DNA from: Mikania micrantha
Lineage: Eukaryota > Streptophyta > Magnoliopsida > Asterales > Asteraceae
Length of the DNA stretch: 64,000 bases
Direction of reading: 5' to 3'
Assembly: GCA_009363875.1 (NCBI GenBank)
Contig: CM018680.1
Coordinates: forward strand, 62,469,279 to 62,533,278
The notes beneath the pieces are model-generated. The model had not been told where the DNA came from. It did no database searches and saw only the letters and a program-made list of their open reading frames with translations. Below are positions 45,605 through 56,434 of this stretch, piece by piece; position 1 is the first letter of the stretch; each line of letters begins with the position of its first letter. The position numbers and the translations under genes are program-made.

Positions 45605-48600
45605 CTAATCATAAATGAGTCTAAAAGACTCCCTGACATATGCTTCCAACAAAATAACTTTCTCTTCAGGTGAAAGCCTTTCTGGTTCTCCTTCAAAGAA
45701 TGACTCAGGCCCATAATACTCAGATAAGTACCTGGCCGTTGTCCCATCATAGAGTTCCACTCTTGTGATTTCTCTGTATACAAACTCATCTGGATGCTTT
45801 CCTTCCAAAAATAGTGGTAACTCATTCTGTTTCACCCCTTCCAGTTTCCTGTACACTAAACCTTTCTTGATCATTTTATTTTCTAAAAACTTAGGAGCTT
45901 TCAATCCAGAATTGTAAACACTTTTAAAGTCTCCTATTATCTCCCAAGGATCCAGCACAGAACCTAGCATTATATCAGCACTAATTACCTTTTTGATCCT
46001 TTTTGCATATGCAGATGGTGCATCTCTTCTGTGAATTCTGTCTATCACCCTTGGATCAGGCCACATCCTGATTTGTTCTTTTCTATATTGATATGTGAAC
46101 CTCAGAGCATACAACCTTTGTGCTTCTTTCTTCATTGCTATGATGGTTGATGTCTGAGGGTACTCCTTATCAACTAACCTCAAAATATTCTCATCATGTT
46201 TCTTCTGACTCTCTTCTTCTTCAAGTTTGATCTTTATTGCTTGTCTCTGAGATTCTGGAGTTATCTTGGGCTGTTGACCAAAAACCAAGACCTTTTCTGG
46301 CACATAATCAGCTGACAGCTTGAGTATCTTTTTCTGAGTCATTTGTGCAGAGCCAGCTGTTGAAGACTCAGGCTTATGGACTTTTGCTTGCAGTACAGTA
46401 GAAATTGGAAGCCTGTCTTCTTCATCAGTATCTTCTTCTTCTTGAATCCTTAAAATTATCCTTTTCTTGGGAGGTGCATCATCAGCAGTAAGTTGAGTTG
46501 ATTGGGTAGAAGGATTGACTTGTTCTTTTTGTATCTCAGATACTTCAGGTTCTTTATCATTACCAACCTTCTCAACCCCAGTCATATTATCTTGATCAAC
46601 CTTTGCCTGATCATCCTCTTTTTCAGTCTCTTGAACTTCAGATTCCATTTCAGGTTCAGCTGTTGCAACCTCTTTCTCAATTTCTTCCTCAACCTCCTTC
46701 TCAACTTCAATAGCAGCATCAACAGCCTTTGTCTTCTTCTGTCTCTTATAAGTGACTTGCATAACTGGAGACTTTTCAGAAGCTTTCTCCTCATCCTCAC
46801 TTCTTGATCGCTTCCTTTCAGCTTCTTGATCTTTCACTAACTCCCCCTTTTTGGCTGCAGGGGATGAAGGGGTGTGAAGGCTGGAAAATTTGACAGCAAC
46901 AGCATCATCAATCATTTGTTGAAGTTGTGATTGGGATGGAAGCCTCTCATCAAGAGCTTGGGTAATTATATTCTTTAACAAAGGAGTGATGAGAGGTAGG
47001 GCAGTGATAAAAGCAGCAACTAATGCCTCTGGGGGGTTTGAACCCAAAGGATTAGTGCCTGAAGCAGAGGCTGGAGGTTTATCTTGTTGTGGAGTAGTGG
47101 TGGAAGTGTTTGGGGGACCCTCAAGACTTGAAGGTGCCATCTGTGGGTTTGAAAGGGCAGATGGACTTTTGTCCTTGGACATTTTGGTGAGCAGCTCATT
47201 GAGTCTGCAGACCTCAGCCTCAAGAAGCTTGTTCTGTTTTAGAACAGCAGATAAGGTCCTTTGGTCATCATTAGCCTTGGCTAAATCAGCTGACCTCCTG
47301 AAAGTATCAGGATGTACCTGAGTTGAGTGTGGCTCAACATGTTCAGGTGCCCCTTTTTCTTGGTACTGGGGACTTCCAACCTCAGGGATAAACCCTTCAT
47401 CAGTTGTTGCCTCTGACAGGGTCTTAGATATGTTACTACTATCAATCACTCCAAATGATGGAGGTGAAGAAGTAGCAGCCCTGTCAGAATTTAGAATCTC
47501 TCTGTCCACACTAGGAGATCTGATATTGTAGTCAAAATCCTGTGGGTTGTCAGAAACACTTTGATCCTCCCCCTCAATGTTGGTGTTAATCCCAGTTGTA
47601 ATAGGTGTCTGGGTAGGGATTGGAGTGTTAAGCTGATCCAGGATTTATTCAATCACAAATGTGGGGTTTTGTTGGGTGGTTTCAGTAGTAATAGGCTGTG
47701 AAGCAGAGGGCACCCGGGGAGAATGGTGCTGTTCAATAGAAACCTTTTCAAATGAAAGAGATTCTAGATGTGTGTCTACCCCTTCAAGAGTTGCACCAAG
47801 TTCCTGTTGAGAGGAACCTTAGGCGGTTTCAGCTGGTGGAGTCTGGTGTACCACTGGCTAACTACTGCCAGTGGCCATGTCATGCCTTGGTGAGGCAGGG
47901 GCAGACTCAGGGGACTCATTTCCCTGAGCAGCCTTTTTGGGCTTTTTGGTATGTGACTTGGTGGGGACTTTGGATTTGGATTTGGATGTGGAGACTGTGG
48001 GTTCCCTATGCTTGGGTTTTAGCTTTCGGGCAGCCTCTTTGAGTGTGAGGTTTGTGTTGTGTCGGGAATATACCTCTAGCAGAACTGCTGGAGCAGAGAT
48101 TCCCTGACCAACAAGACCTTCTTGTTTCAATTGTTTTTCAATGATGGCCATTATGAAACGTGGGTAAAGAAGCCATCTTGTGGTAACAGGTTTAGTAGCA
48201 TGTTCAGTTAATTCTGAAAATAAGATTTGTGAAAAATTAAGTTTTTGTGATTCCAGAATTGAGTAGAATACCTGCTGCCACCTTGAGGACATCTGGTCCC
48301 ATGAAGATGATTTTGGAGCTAGACAGATGTTGATCATGTGGAAAATAAGACGTTCAGGATCATTGAAGTGTTTCTTGTAAAGAGTGGAGTCACTCAAGTC
48401 ACCCTGGTATTCGTGACTTGTGAAACAGAGGTCAGTTAGGTTCTTTGGAAATTGAGTGACCAAGTTAGCATCATCTAGTTGAAGAACAACCCGCAGTTCG
48501 GCTGGACTGACATGCACATTGTGCCCATTTACTGTTGAGCGGAGAGAGATTACACTGGTGCCGACATTGACAAGCTCAACATTTGTCCAGAATTGATGAA

Positions 48601-48754
48601 GTGATTCAACATGGATTGTTGGATTGATAAGAAAAGCGTTTTGGAATTGGGATGCATTCATAAGATCAACGGCTTCATCAAATTTGGACCAGAAAGATGA
48701 TTTAGTGAGATATGCGACTGAGTTATGACGAGGTTTAAGGTTCATGGTCGCCAT
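45605..48754 (-). pseudogene. Env-like third ORF of copia element 2
   Basis: The frame spans about 1,050 codons from the ATG 48754-48752. It is broken by in-frame stops at 47860 (TAG), 47821 (TAA) and 47647 (TAA) but otherwise open. The N-terminal ~230 residues share the NPTI...QFW region with the ORF at 1-720. A Lys/Pro/Ser-rich basic segment follows (about 250-295). The middle has a leucine-rich coiled coil (LEAEVCRLNELLTKM), a nuclear-signal-like cluster (RKRSRSEDEE) and a Glu/Val-rich acidic stretch. The C-terminal ~200 residues look globular. No signal peptide or membrane span is visible, so the family term env-like does not imply a glycoprotein. The ORF lies 505 bases downstream of pol in another frame. 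Confidence 0.85.
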
Positions 48755-49259
48755 TGAAGCAGAGACTTGAGAGGGAAGATAGGTTTTTGAAAAAAATTTT
48801 GAAAGTTTTGATGAAGTGGTAATGAAACAACTGAAGAGGGTTTGGGTTAAACAGAAATTGGAATTTGTTCTTTAAATGTTACAAAGAGAAAACAGCAGTG
48901 GTTGAAACATCTGAAGAGTAAGTTTACGCATCAGGTGTTGTCGACATTATTTGTGCATCAACTGTTTTCATCAGTTACTCATCAGACTTTGTGAAACATC
49001 AGATTTTCTCATCAGATTTTGTGAAAAATTTTTGACCTTCAGTACTTTGTCAACCAAAACCCATCAGTACTTTTAACTGATAATATTGGTAAAGGTCAGA
49101 TCTTTCCTTGAATCAGTACTTCTGATACTTATCAGTACTTACTGAAAATATCAGGAGTTGCAAGGTGATACAAAAATTTGAGTTTTGACAAAGGTGAATA
49201 TTTTTGTATTTTTGAAAATTTTATCTGGTGGATGAAATTTTATTAGTGTGAAAACCAAT
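48755..49259. repeat. Spacer with CATCAG/CAGTACT motif array
   Basis: This non-coding gap between pol and the env-like ORF carries CATCAG, TCAGTACT and CTGAAG words about 15 times, most densely at 48900-49150. Its position and style match the TTCCGA spacer of copia element 1. Confidence 0.8.
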
Positions 49260-52200
49260 TTATTCAAGTTGCAGCATACCAAGCCTTAGAACTAAATTTT
49301 GAAAAGTTGAAGTGTCTAAAGGCTTAGTAAAGATATCTGCAAGTTCATCAGCACAAGGAACAAACTTTGGATCAATCAGACCCTTTTCAAAACAATCCCT
49401 TATAAAATGATGTCTGATTTCAATGTGTTTGGTCCTAAAGTGCTGAACTAGATTCTTGACAATACAAAGAGCTGAGGCACTATCCATTAACAATGGTGTC
49501 TTAGACTCTTTGATGCCATAATCCAAAAGTTGGGTCTGAAGCCAGAGAATTTGGGAAGTGCAGCTTGCAGCAGCAATGTACTCGGCTTCAGCTGTGGAGG
49601 TAGCCACAGATGTTTGTTTCTTACTCTGCCAAGAAACCAAACAGTTTCCTAGAAACTGACAACCACCAGAAGTTGATTTTCTGGTAAGTTTGCATCCTGC
49701 ATAGTCACTATCAGAGAAAGCAACCAGCTTGCAGGAATGCCCAGTGGAATACCAAATTCCCAGTGATTGAGTGCCCTGCAAATATCTAAAAATCCTTTTA
49801 ACAGCAATCAAATGAGATTCTTTAGGTGCTGCCTGAAATCTAGCACAAACACATGTAGCAAACATAATGTCTGGTCTAGATACTGTGAGATACATCAAGG
49901 AACCAATCATACATCTATAAAGTGTTTCATCAACTGATTTACCTTTCAAATCTGCATCAAGTTGTGTGGTGCTGCTCATGGGGTTAGAACATTGTTTACA
50001 GTTTTGCAAATCAAATTTCTTTAACAACTCTTTTGTATATTTGGACTGGTGAATGAAGATGCCATCAGGACTTTGTTTGATTTGAAGAACCAAGAAAAAC
50101 TGTAATTCCCCCATGGCACTCATTTCAAAATTCTTTGTCATTAACTCAGTAAAATCAGCACACAACTTTGGATCAGATGAAGCAAAAATTATGTCATCAA
50201 CATAAATTTGAACAAGGAGCTTATGTTGTCCTACTTTCTTTATTAACAAAGTTTTATCTATGGAGCCTCTAGTGAAATTATTTTGAAGGAGAAAAGTGGA
50301 TAAAGTGTCATACCAGGCTCTAGGTGCTTGTTTCAGCCCATAAAGAGCTTTATCAAGCTTGTACACCCAATCAGGATGTTTATTGTCCTCAAAACCTGGT
50401 GGTTGACACACATACACTTCCTCTTTTATTTTACCATATAAAAAAGCACTTTTGACGTCCATTTGAAAAACTTTTAGTTTGTGTAAGGCAGCATATGCTA
50501 AAAACAATCTAATTGCTTCCAGTCTGGCTACAGGGGCAAAAGTCTCATCATAGTCAATACCTTCTTCCTGAGAGAACCCCTGTACAACCAGTCTGGCCTT
50601 GTTCTTAATTATTTGACCATTTTCATCAGTTTTATTCCTAAACACCCATTTAGTGCCTATTGCACACTTACCTTGGGGTAAAGGAACCAGCTCCCAGACT
50701 TGTTGTTTCTTGAACTGCAACAGCTCCAACTGCATAGCCTCCACCCAGCCATTGTCTCTGAGTGTTGTGTGATAGTTCTTTGGCTCTTGCTGACTGACAA
50801 ATAAAGCATAGAGACAAAAATTTGACAATTGGCTTCTTGTTGAAACACCAGCAGAAATGTCACCCAGAACTTGAGATAATGGATGATCCTTCAGTTCTTG
50901 ATATGGAATAAGATCAGTGCAAGTGTTTGCTGGAGGTCCAGTTGCTGCAGATGTTGATGAAGATCCAGGGAACAGTTCGGCAGGAATTTCAAATGATGTA
51001 GAAGATTCTAGAATTTCATCAGCATTGGTATTGGGAGGAGCAACTGGAGCAGGAGGAGTATCAGATTTAGCAGACATTGGCAGATTATCACTAAATCTGA
51101 ACAGATGAGTACTTTCATCATCATCATGACTTCCTTGTGTTTTTTCTGTAGAAGCTGTTGATGGAACTGCTTTAAGTGCATCATCTGCCACAGCAATATA
51201 TTCAGCTGGAGATTGAGAAGATTCATGTTGCAAAATATCTAGATCAAACATCTCAACAGGATTTTGTGGAATAGAGTGTTTTGGAGATTCATTGAATTTG
51301 ACATGAAGAGTTTCTTCAACCATCTTGGTTCTGCAGTTGAACACTCTATAAGCCTTGCAAGTTGAAGAATAGCCAACAAAATATCCTGCATCAACTTTGG
51401 AGTCAAATTTTTTAAGTTGATCTTTGGTATTGAGGATATAACATGGACACCCAAAAGCTCTGAAGAAGGAAATCAAAGGGGTTAAAGAATGAAGCATTTC
51501 ATAAGGAGTTTTCAACCATCTTTGATTCACCAAAACCCTGTTTTGCACATAACAAGCTGTATTGACAGCTTCTGCCCAGAAAGTCAATGGCAAGCCAGAA
51601 TCAGCAAGCATTGTTCTGGCAGCTTCAATCAATGTTCTATTTTTCCTTTCAACTACTCCATTTTGTTCAGGAGTTCTAGGAATGCTGTACTGCCTCTTGA
51701 TTCCCTTTGACAAATAAAACTCATCCAGAATATGATTTCTGAACTCTATTCCATTATCACTCCTTACACACTTGACAGGAAGAGAATATTGTTTCTCAAC
51801 ATACAACACAAAGTTTATAATAGACTTAGCAACCTCATCTTTTGAGTGCAAGAAGAAGGTCCAGACAAACCTTGAGTAATCATCAACAATTACTAAGCAA
51901 TACTTCTTCTTTGCCATACTCATGACCTTCACTGGCCCAAACAAATCCATATGCAACATTTGCAAACAAGCAGTGGATTTGGGATCGCCAATTGAAGGAA
52001 AAGATACCTTGTGTTACTTTCCTTTCAAGCAAGCAGTGCAATTCTCATCACAACTAAAATCCTTCATTGGAAGACCTCGAACCAAACCATGTTTCACCAG
52101 TTGATTCATGTTTTTGAGATTGACATGACCCAACCTTCTGTGCCACAGATTAGATTCCTTGAGAGAGGCCTTAGAAAATAAACAAGGATGACCTTTAACA

Positions 52201-52616
52201 GAGATTTTCTTTGACAGATCAAAGGCATAAACCTTTCCCACTCTATTAGCTTTAAGATGAGTATATTCATCCAAAACTTTGCCAATCAGAGGCAACACTT
52301 CAGAAGACAGTATCCTACAGTCTTGCTTGGTGAAAAGAGAAATGTGACCCTTATCACACATCTGAATAACACTCAGGAGATTATACTTAAGATTCTCTAC
52401 ATGATTCACATCATCAAACCTTATCTCACCATTTGACACATATCCTTTTCCTATAATGTAACCCTTAGCATCATTTCCAAATGAAACAAATCCCTTCCTT
52501 TCTGTAAAATAGTCATTAAGAAGAGATCTGCTCCCAGTCATATGCATGGATCCTCCACTGTCAACATACCAGATGCTATTTTGGCATGCTGAAGGACCCT
52601 GCATACATGAACACAC
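49260..52616 (-). pseudogene. pol: Pol of copia element 2
   Basis: The frame follows the gag stop in phase. Domains in order: protease with DSGGSMHMTG (the usual Cys of DSGCS replaced by Gly); integrase zinc site (HRRLGH, CTAC); a TAA at 52016-52014 where Gln is expected; integrase core (MDLFGPV, DDYSRFVW, EQNGVVERKNRT); a Ser/Pro-rich linker; reverse transcriptase (KWVFRNK, QMDVKSAFLYG, YVDDIIFAS); and RNase H (SDSDYAG, EAEYIAA) ending LRLGMLQ. Apart from the single nonsense codon it is complete. It replicates the element in cytoplasmic particles and integrates it. Confidence 0.93.
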
Positions 52617-55604
52617 TCAGTTAGACTTTTGGACCCAAACCAGTTTGGTTTTGGGTCTGTTAACACATGAAGAAACAAAATTAACATTGTCATTTGAAGC
52701 AACACTTGAACCATTCTTTTCAGAAGAATTAACCTTGACTTTTGATCTTGGTTTCTTCTTCTGAAATGAAGCAACAGATGCCTCAGCTAGATTGACTTTT
52801 CCTAGCAATTGTTGCATCATTATAATCAGTTGATTATGGTTGTGAGTCAAGATTTTGATTTCATCAGACACATCAGGACCTGACTTTTGATTTTTGTGTT
52901 TTATCACCTTAGCTACTTTGGGTGATGGAGAATTTTTCAAGTGCTTTTTCTTTGAATCTGGAAAAACCCCTTTACTTTTCTTGGATTTACTTGAATCATT
53001 TCCCTGTGAGGGTTTTCCAGATGTTGAACCTACTGATGATTCTGGTACAAACTTGGAGCTAAATTCATTTTTCATTTTTATTATGTTCTTGTTTTTGTGC
53101 TTTATTTTATTGAATTTAGAACCTTTTCTGTACCAGCATTCATCAGAAGAATGATTAAACAACCTACAAATTTCACAAGGCACCCTCTTGTGCTTCTCCT
53201 TGTGAGTATCTACAAGTACTGAAGACTTAGATACTGAATTTTTGTTCTTCAGAACATTTGGAGCTTCAGTATTTGTAGACATTTTGACAACAGCTGATGT
53301 GTTGACAACCTCTGAAGTGTTATTCTTCAGCACTTGTCTATCAACACATTTCTCATCATCAGTTGTACCATTACCAGCTTTTTCTACAACTGCTGATGAG
53401 ACACTCTGGCTTATCAAAAGCCGTGCCTCTTTCTCTTCAGTGCCATGCTCATCTGACTCAATCAGTTTTAAATTTAATTCATTTGAAACTTTTTCATTAG
53501 GATCAATCTCAATTAAAACACTATCCTGACATGTTTCACCCTGGATGACATTTGTACATCCAATGGAGTAAGAATATGTTTCAATATCCACAGTTTCAGA
53601 CTCAGATTTGCATGCACTTGACTCACCTTCAGAAATATCTTCAGCATCAGACATTTCTGAAGATTTGGTGGATTGGTATACACTGTCCTCTCCAGACTCA
53701 CATTCATGATCTTTTGGTTTATAATCAGCTGGAGGAGCAGTGTGATTGTATCCAATTCCAAACTTAACATTGGATGCTGATTGTTTGTTTAACAACATCT
53801 CAAACCCCTTACAGGACTCAACCCATTTTTCACAATTTACTTGGGTTGCTGCAAGTGTTTGCTTCAAATCATTATGTTTCACAAGCATTACTTCCACTCT
53901 AGCTTTTTCATCAGATAACAAATATTTGAGCTTATAAATTTCAGACTCTTTTTCATTTAAAACTTTCTCAAATTCAGTTTTATTTTTAGTCACAGTCTTT
54001 TCTAACTCAAATTTCTCATTGATTAATTCAACATTTATTTCTCTGATAGAAGCAAATGCTGAAATGCAAGATTCTGAACACAACTTGGCTTTTGATTCAG
54101 ATGATACCTGTGATGTTGAAGAAGTTGAACATGATTTGTCAGCTAAATCTATAGCCATCAAAGCAAGATTCCCGAATGGATTGTCACCACCATGTGGACC
54201 AGCTTCGGAGTACAGCTGCATATTGAATTCAGATAAGTCATCAGGTAAGCTACTCCAATCAGCTACTCCTGGTGTGAAGAAACTCTGATGTTGTTGTTGA
54301 GGCTGTTGATTGGTTTGAGATTTGCTAGGTTCAGGAAGAGCAGGTGATTGTGGAGTGTGAGTGGGTTGTGGCATATAGAAGCAAGGATATGGATAAGGCA
54401 TAGGACTTTGTGGTACAAAATGAGCTGGATAAAATTGTTGTTGACCAGATCCAGAAGATTGTTGTCCTTTGTTTGGTGTGTTATTGCTAGGAAAGGTCAC
54501 AAAGGGTGCAGAGGAACTAGGTCCAGTGGATTTGCACTCTCTAGCAAAATGACCAAGCCTGTGACACTTGTGGCATCTCAACTTCCCTTTGTCAAAACCA
54601 ACCTTGGTTTTGCCAGTTAATCCGGGAAATTTTCTTCCAGTTCTTTTGTAAAATTTTTGAGATCTAATGTTTATTAAGGCCATCTGACTTAATATATCCA
54701 TTTCCTCCTCATCATCATCTGGAATTCCCTTCAAATCATCCATCACAAAACACAGATTATCACCATATGTACCTGCATTACCATCAACTCCCACAAAAGC
54801 ATGTTCAGCACTATTAGTAGAGAAATCAATATGTTCATCATAAGAACACTCAGACCCAGTATATTCTGACTCTTGACCTATCAAAGCAGTATTGCCAGAA
54901 ATGAAATCATCAGTGAGCTTGCCAGATGAAGACAGTTTTCTCTTCTGTTCTACCTCTCTCTCAAAAGTTAAGAGTTTCCCATGGAGTTGGGTGAGAGATA
55001 GATTCTCTAGATTTGCATTAGAGCGTAGGACAATAGTATAGGTGTCCCATCTCTCAGGCAGTGATCTGAGGAATCTGTTGTTCATCTGACTATTCGTATA
55101 CTCCTGTTTAACCATTTTTAATTCAGAAATCAAGCAAGAGAATCGCTCAAACTGCTGAGTCAGTGACTCACCCTTTCTATGAGAGAATGTCTCATACTGT
55201 TGAGCAAGGATTTCTCTAGTATTTGCTAAAACCTCATCAGTTCCACCGAATTGTTCTTTCAGTGCAACCCAGAGATCATGAGCAGTGTCATGATGCAATA
55301 AGCCTGAATATATCTCATTCGGTAAAGCCATGGCCAGAATACCATGAGCTTTTGCATCAATTTCAAACAATTTTATATCCTCATCCGAATACATATCTGA
55401 TGGTTTCGGAATCATGATTTTAGTTTCAGGATCAGTGATCATGGGTTTATACGGACCATGCACTACAGATTTCCAATATAATGCACTATGAATTGACAGG
55501 TGATGTAGCATTCTACGTTGCCAAATGTTGTACTCACTCCGAACCAGCATCGGAGGCTTGGTTGCGGAGCCTGTGTTGTGCGGATCATTGTTTGGAGTTG
55601 TCAT
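52617..55604 (-). CDS. gag: Gag polyprotein of copia element 2
   Basis: An intact ORF of about 995 codons from ATG 55604-55602. The copia gag domain occupies the first ~230 residues (EYNIWQRRM, LAMALPNEIYSGL, AQQYETFS). A zinc knuckle CHKCHRLGHFAREC follows near residue 350 and a Pro/Gln-rich segment after it. Next come a coiled coil (about 510-590), a Ser/Glu-rich acidic region and a second knuckle (CEICRLFNHSSDECW, near 825). The C-terminus is basic. The layout matches the gag of copia element 1. The final TGA is followed in the same frame by pol. Confidence 0.92.
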   Translation of the reverse strand: MTTPNNDPHNTGSATKPPMLVRSEYNIWQRRMLHHLSIHSALYWKSVVHGPYKPMITDPETKIMIPKPSDMYSDEDIKLFEIDAKAHGILAMALPNEIYSGLLHHDTAHDLWVALKEQFGGTDEVLANTREILAQQYETFSHRKGESLTQQFERFSCLISELKMVKQEYTNSQMNNRFLRSLPERWDTYTIVLRSNANLENLSLTQLHGKLLTFEREVEQKRKLSSSGKLTDDFISGNTALIGQESEYTGSECSYDEHIDFSTNSAEHAFVGVDGNAGTYGDNLCFVMDDLKGIPDDDEEEMDILSQMALINIRSQKFYKRTGRKFPGLTGKTKVGFDKGKLRCHKCHRLGHFARECKSTGPSSSAPFVTFPSNNTPNKGQQSSGSGQQQFYPAHFVPQSPMPYPYPCFYMPQPTHTPQSPALPEPSKSQTNQQPQQQHQSFFTPGVADWSSLPDDLSEFNMQLYSEAGPHGGDNPFGNLALMAIDLADKSCSTSSTSQVSSESKAKLCSESCISAFASIREINVELINEKFELEKTVTKNKTEFEKVLNEKESEIYKLKYLLSDEKARVEVMLVKHNDLKQTLAATQVNCEKWVESCKGFEMLLNKQSASNVKFGIGYNHTAPPADYKPKDHECESGEDSVYQSTKSSEMSDAEDISEGESSACKSESETVDIETYSYSIGCTNVIQGETCQDSVLIEIDPNEKVSNELNLKLIESDEHGTEEKEARLLISQSVSSAVVEKAGNGTTDDEKCVDRQVLKNNTSEVVNTSAVVKMSTNTEAPNVLKNKNSVSKSSVLVDTHKEKHKRVPCEICRLFNHSSDECWYRKGSKFNKIKHKNKNIIKMKNEFSSKFVPESSVGSTSGKPSQGNDSSKSKKSKGVFPDSKKKHLKNSPSPKVAKVIKHKNQKSGPDVSDEIKILTHNHNQLIIMMQQLLGKVNLAEASVASFQKKKPRSKVKVNSSEKNGSSVASNDNVNFVSSCVNRPKTKLVWVQKSN

Positions 55605-55821
55605 GATCTCAGATTCAATCAATATCAACTGAATTCAAATGAATTAAATACAAACTTCAACCAATTGATTCAAACAAATTAATATTGAGAAACAAATCAA
55701 CAGAAGTTATCAGAAATCTTCAAACTATAACAAGTTCTTACTAATTGGCTAATTCGATCAAACAGAGAACTAAATTGAGCAGTTTCAGAGATCAATTGTT
55801 TAATCGATCAATGATTAACCT

Positions 55822-55833
55822 GCTCTGATACCA
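55822..55833 (-). promoter_or_regulatory. Primer-binding site of copia element 2
   Basis: Minus-strand TGGTATCAGAGC, two bases inside the 5' LTR; complementary to initiator-Met tRNA. Confidence 0.92.
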
Positions 55834-55835
55834 AT

Positions 55836-56429
55836 TGTAGGATCAGTTGTTCTCATTTGATCAGTATTAGGTTATAGCAGCGGAATTCAGAGATGAATTA
55901 GCACAAGAAATAGTAAGAACACTTGAAAATTAATAGAACAGTAAAGAACAATTTGTTATAGAAAGAGAATTCTGCAAATGGAATAATTTCATTCAATGCG
56001 ATAACTCCGTTATCAAATACAATATGTCAACTGTCCTTATATAGAAACAGTGATGACTGATGATGTCACATGATGTTGACACCTAACAGTCAAAAGATAA
56101 CAGCTGAAATAAACAGAACTACTGAGGATGTTTACAACGACTGAAGACATCTTCTTACAAATACTGAAGAACTAAACTACTAAAAGTAAACTACAACATC
56201 TGATGAGTAAAATACTCATCAGACTTTTACAACTACCGAAAGAAAACTATTGAAGATAAAAACAAACATCACAACATCTAAAGACTAACACTTCAGCTGT
56301 TGTGAATAACTTCAGATCTTGTAACTCTTCAAATTGCCTTCAGCTGTTGTGCTCTTCTTCAGTTGTTGTGTGTGTATGTGAGACTTAAAGGTTTTTCTGA
56401 TCAGGCTCATTGGTTCTTTTAGTCCAACA
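55836..56429 (-). repeat. 5' LTR of copia element 2
   Basis: 594 bp, same ends as the other LTR. The TATA box reads CTATATAAGG on the minus strand at 56044-56035. Confidence 0.95.
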
Positions 56430-56434
56430 TTATG

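Larger units (their letters stand above)
44785..56429 (-). mobile_element. SIRE-like Ty1/copia element 2, complete
   Basis: This minus-strand element of 11,645 bp has 594-bp LTRs at both ends (44785-45378 and 55836-56429) that differ at about 7 sites (1.2%). It also has a primer site, gag, pol, an env-like ORF, a polypurine tract and a perfect 5-bp TSD. It sits inside the protease region of gypsy element 3. At a commonly used plant rate of 1.3e-8 per site per year the LTRs imply roughly half a million years; that rate is an assumption. Confidence 0.97.
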
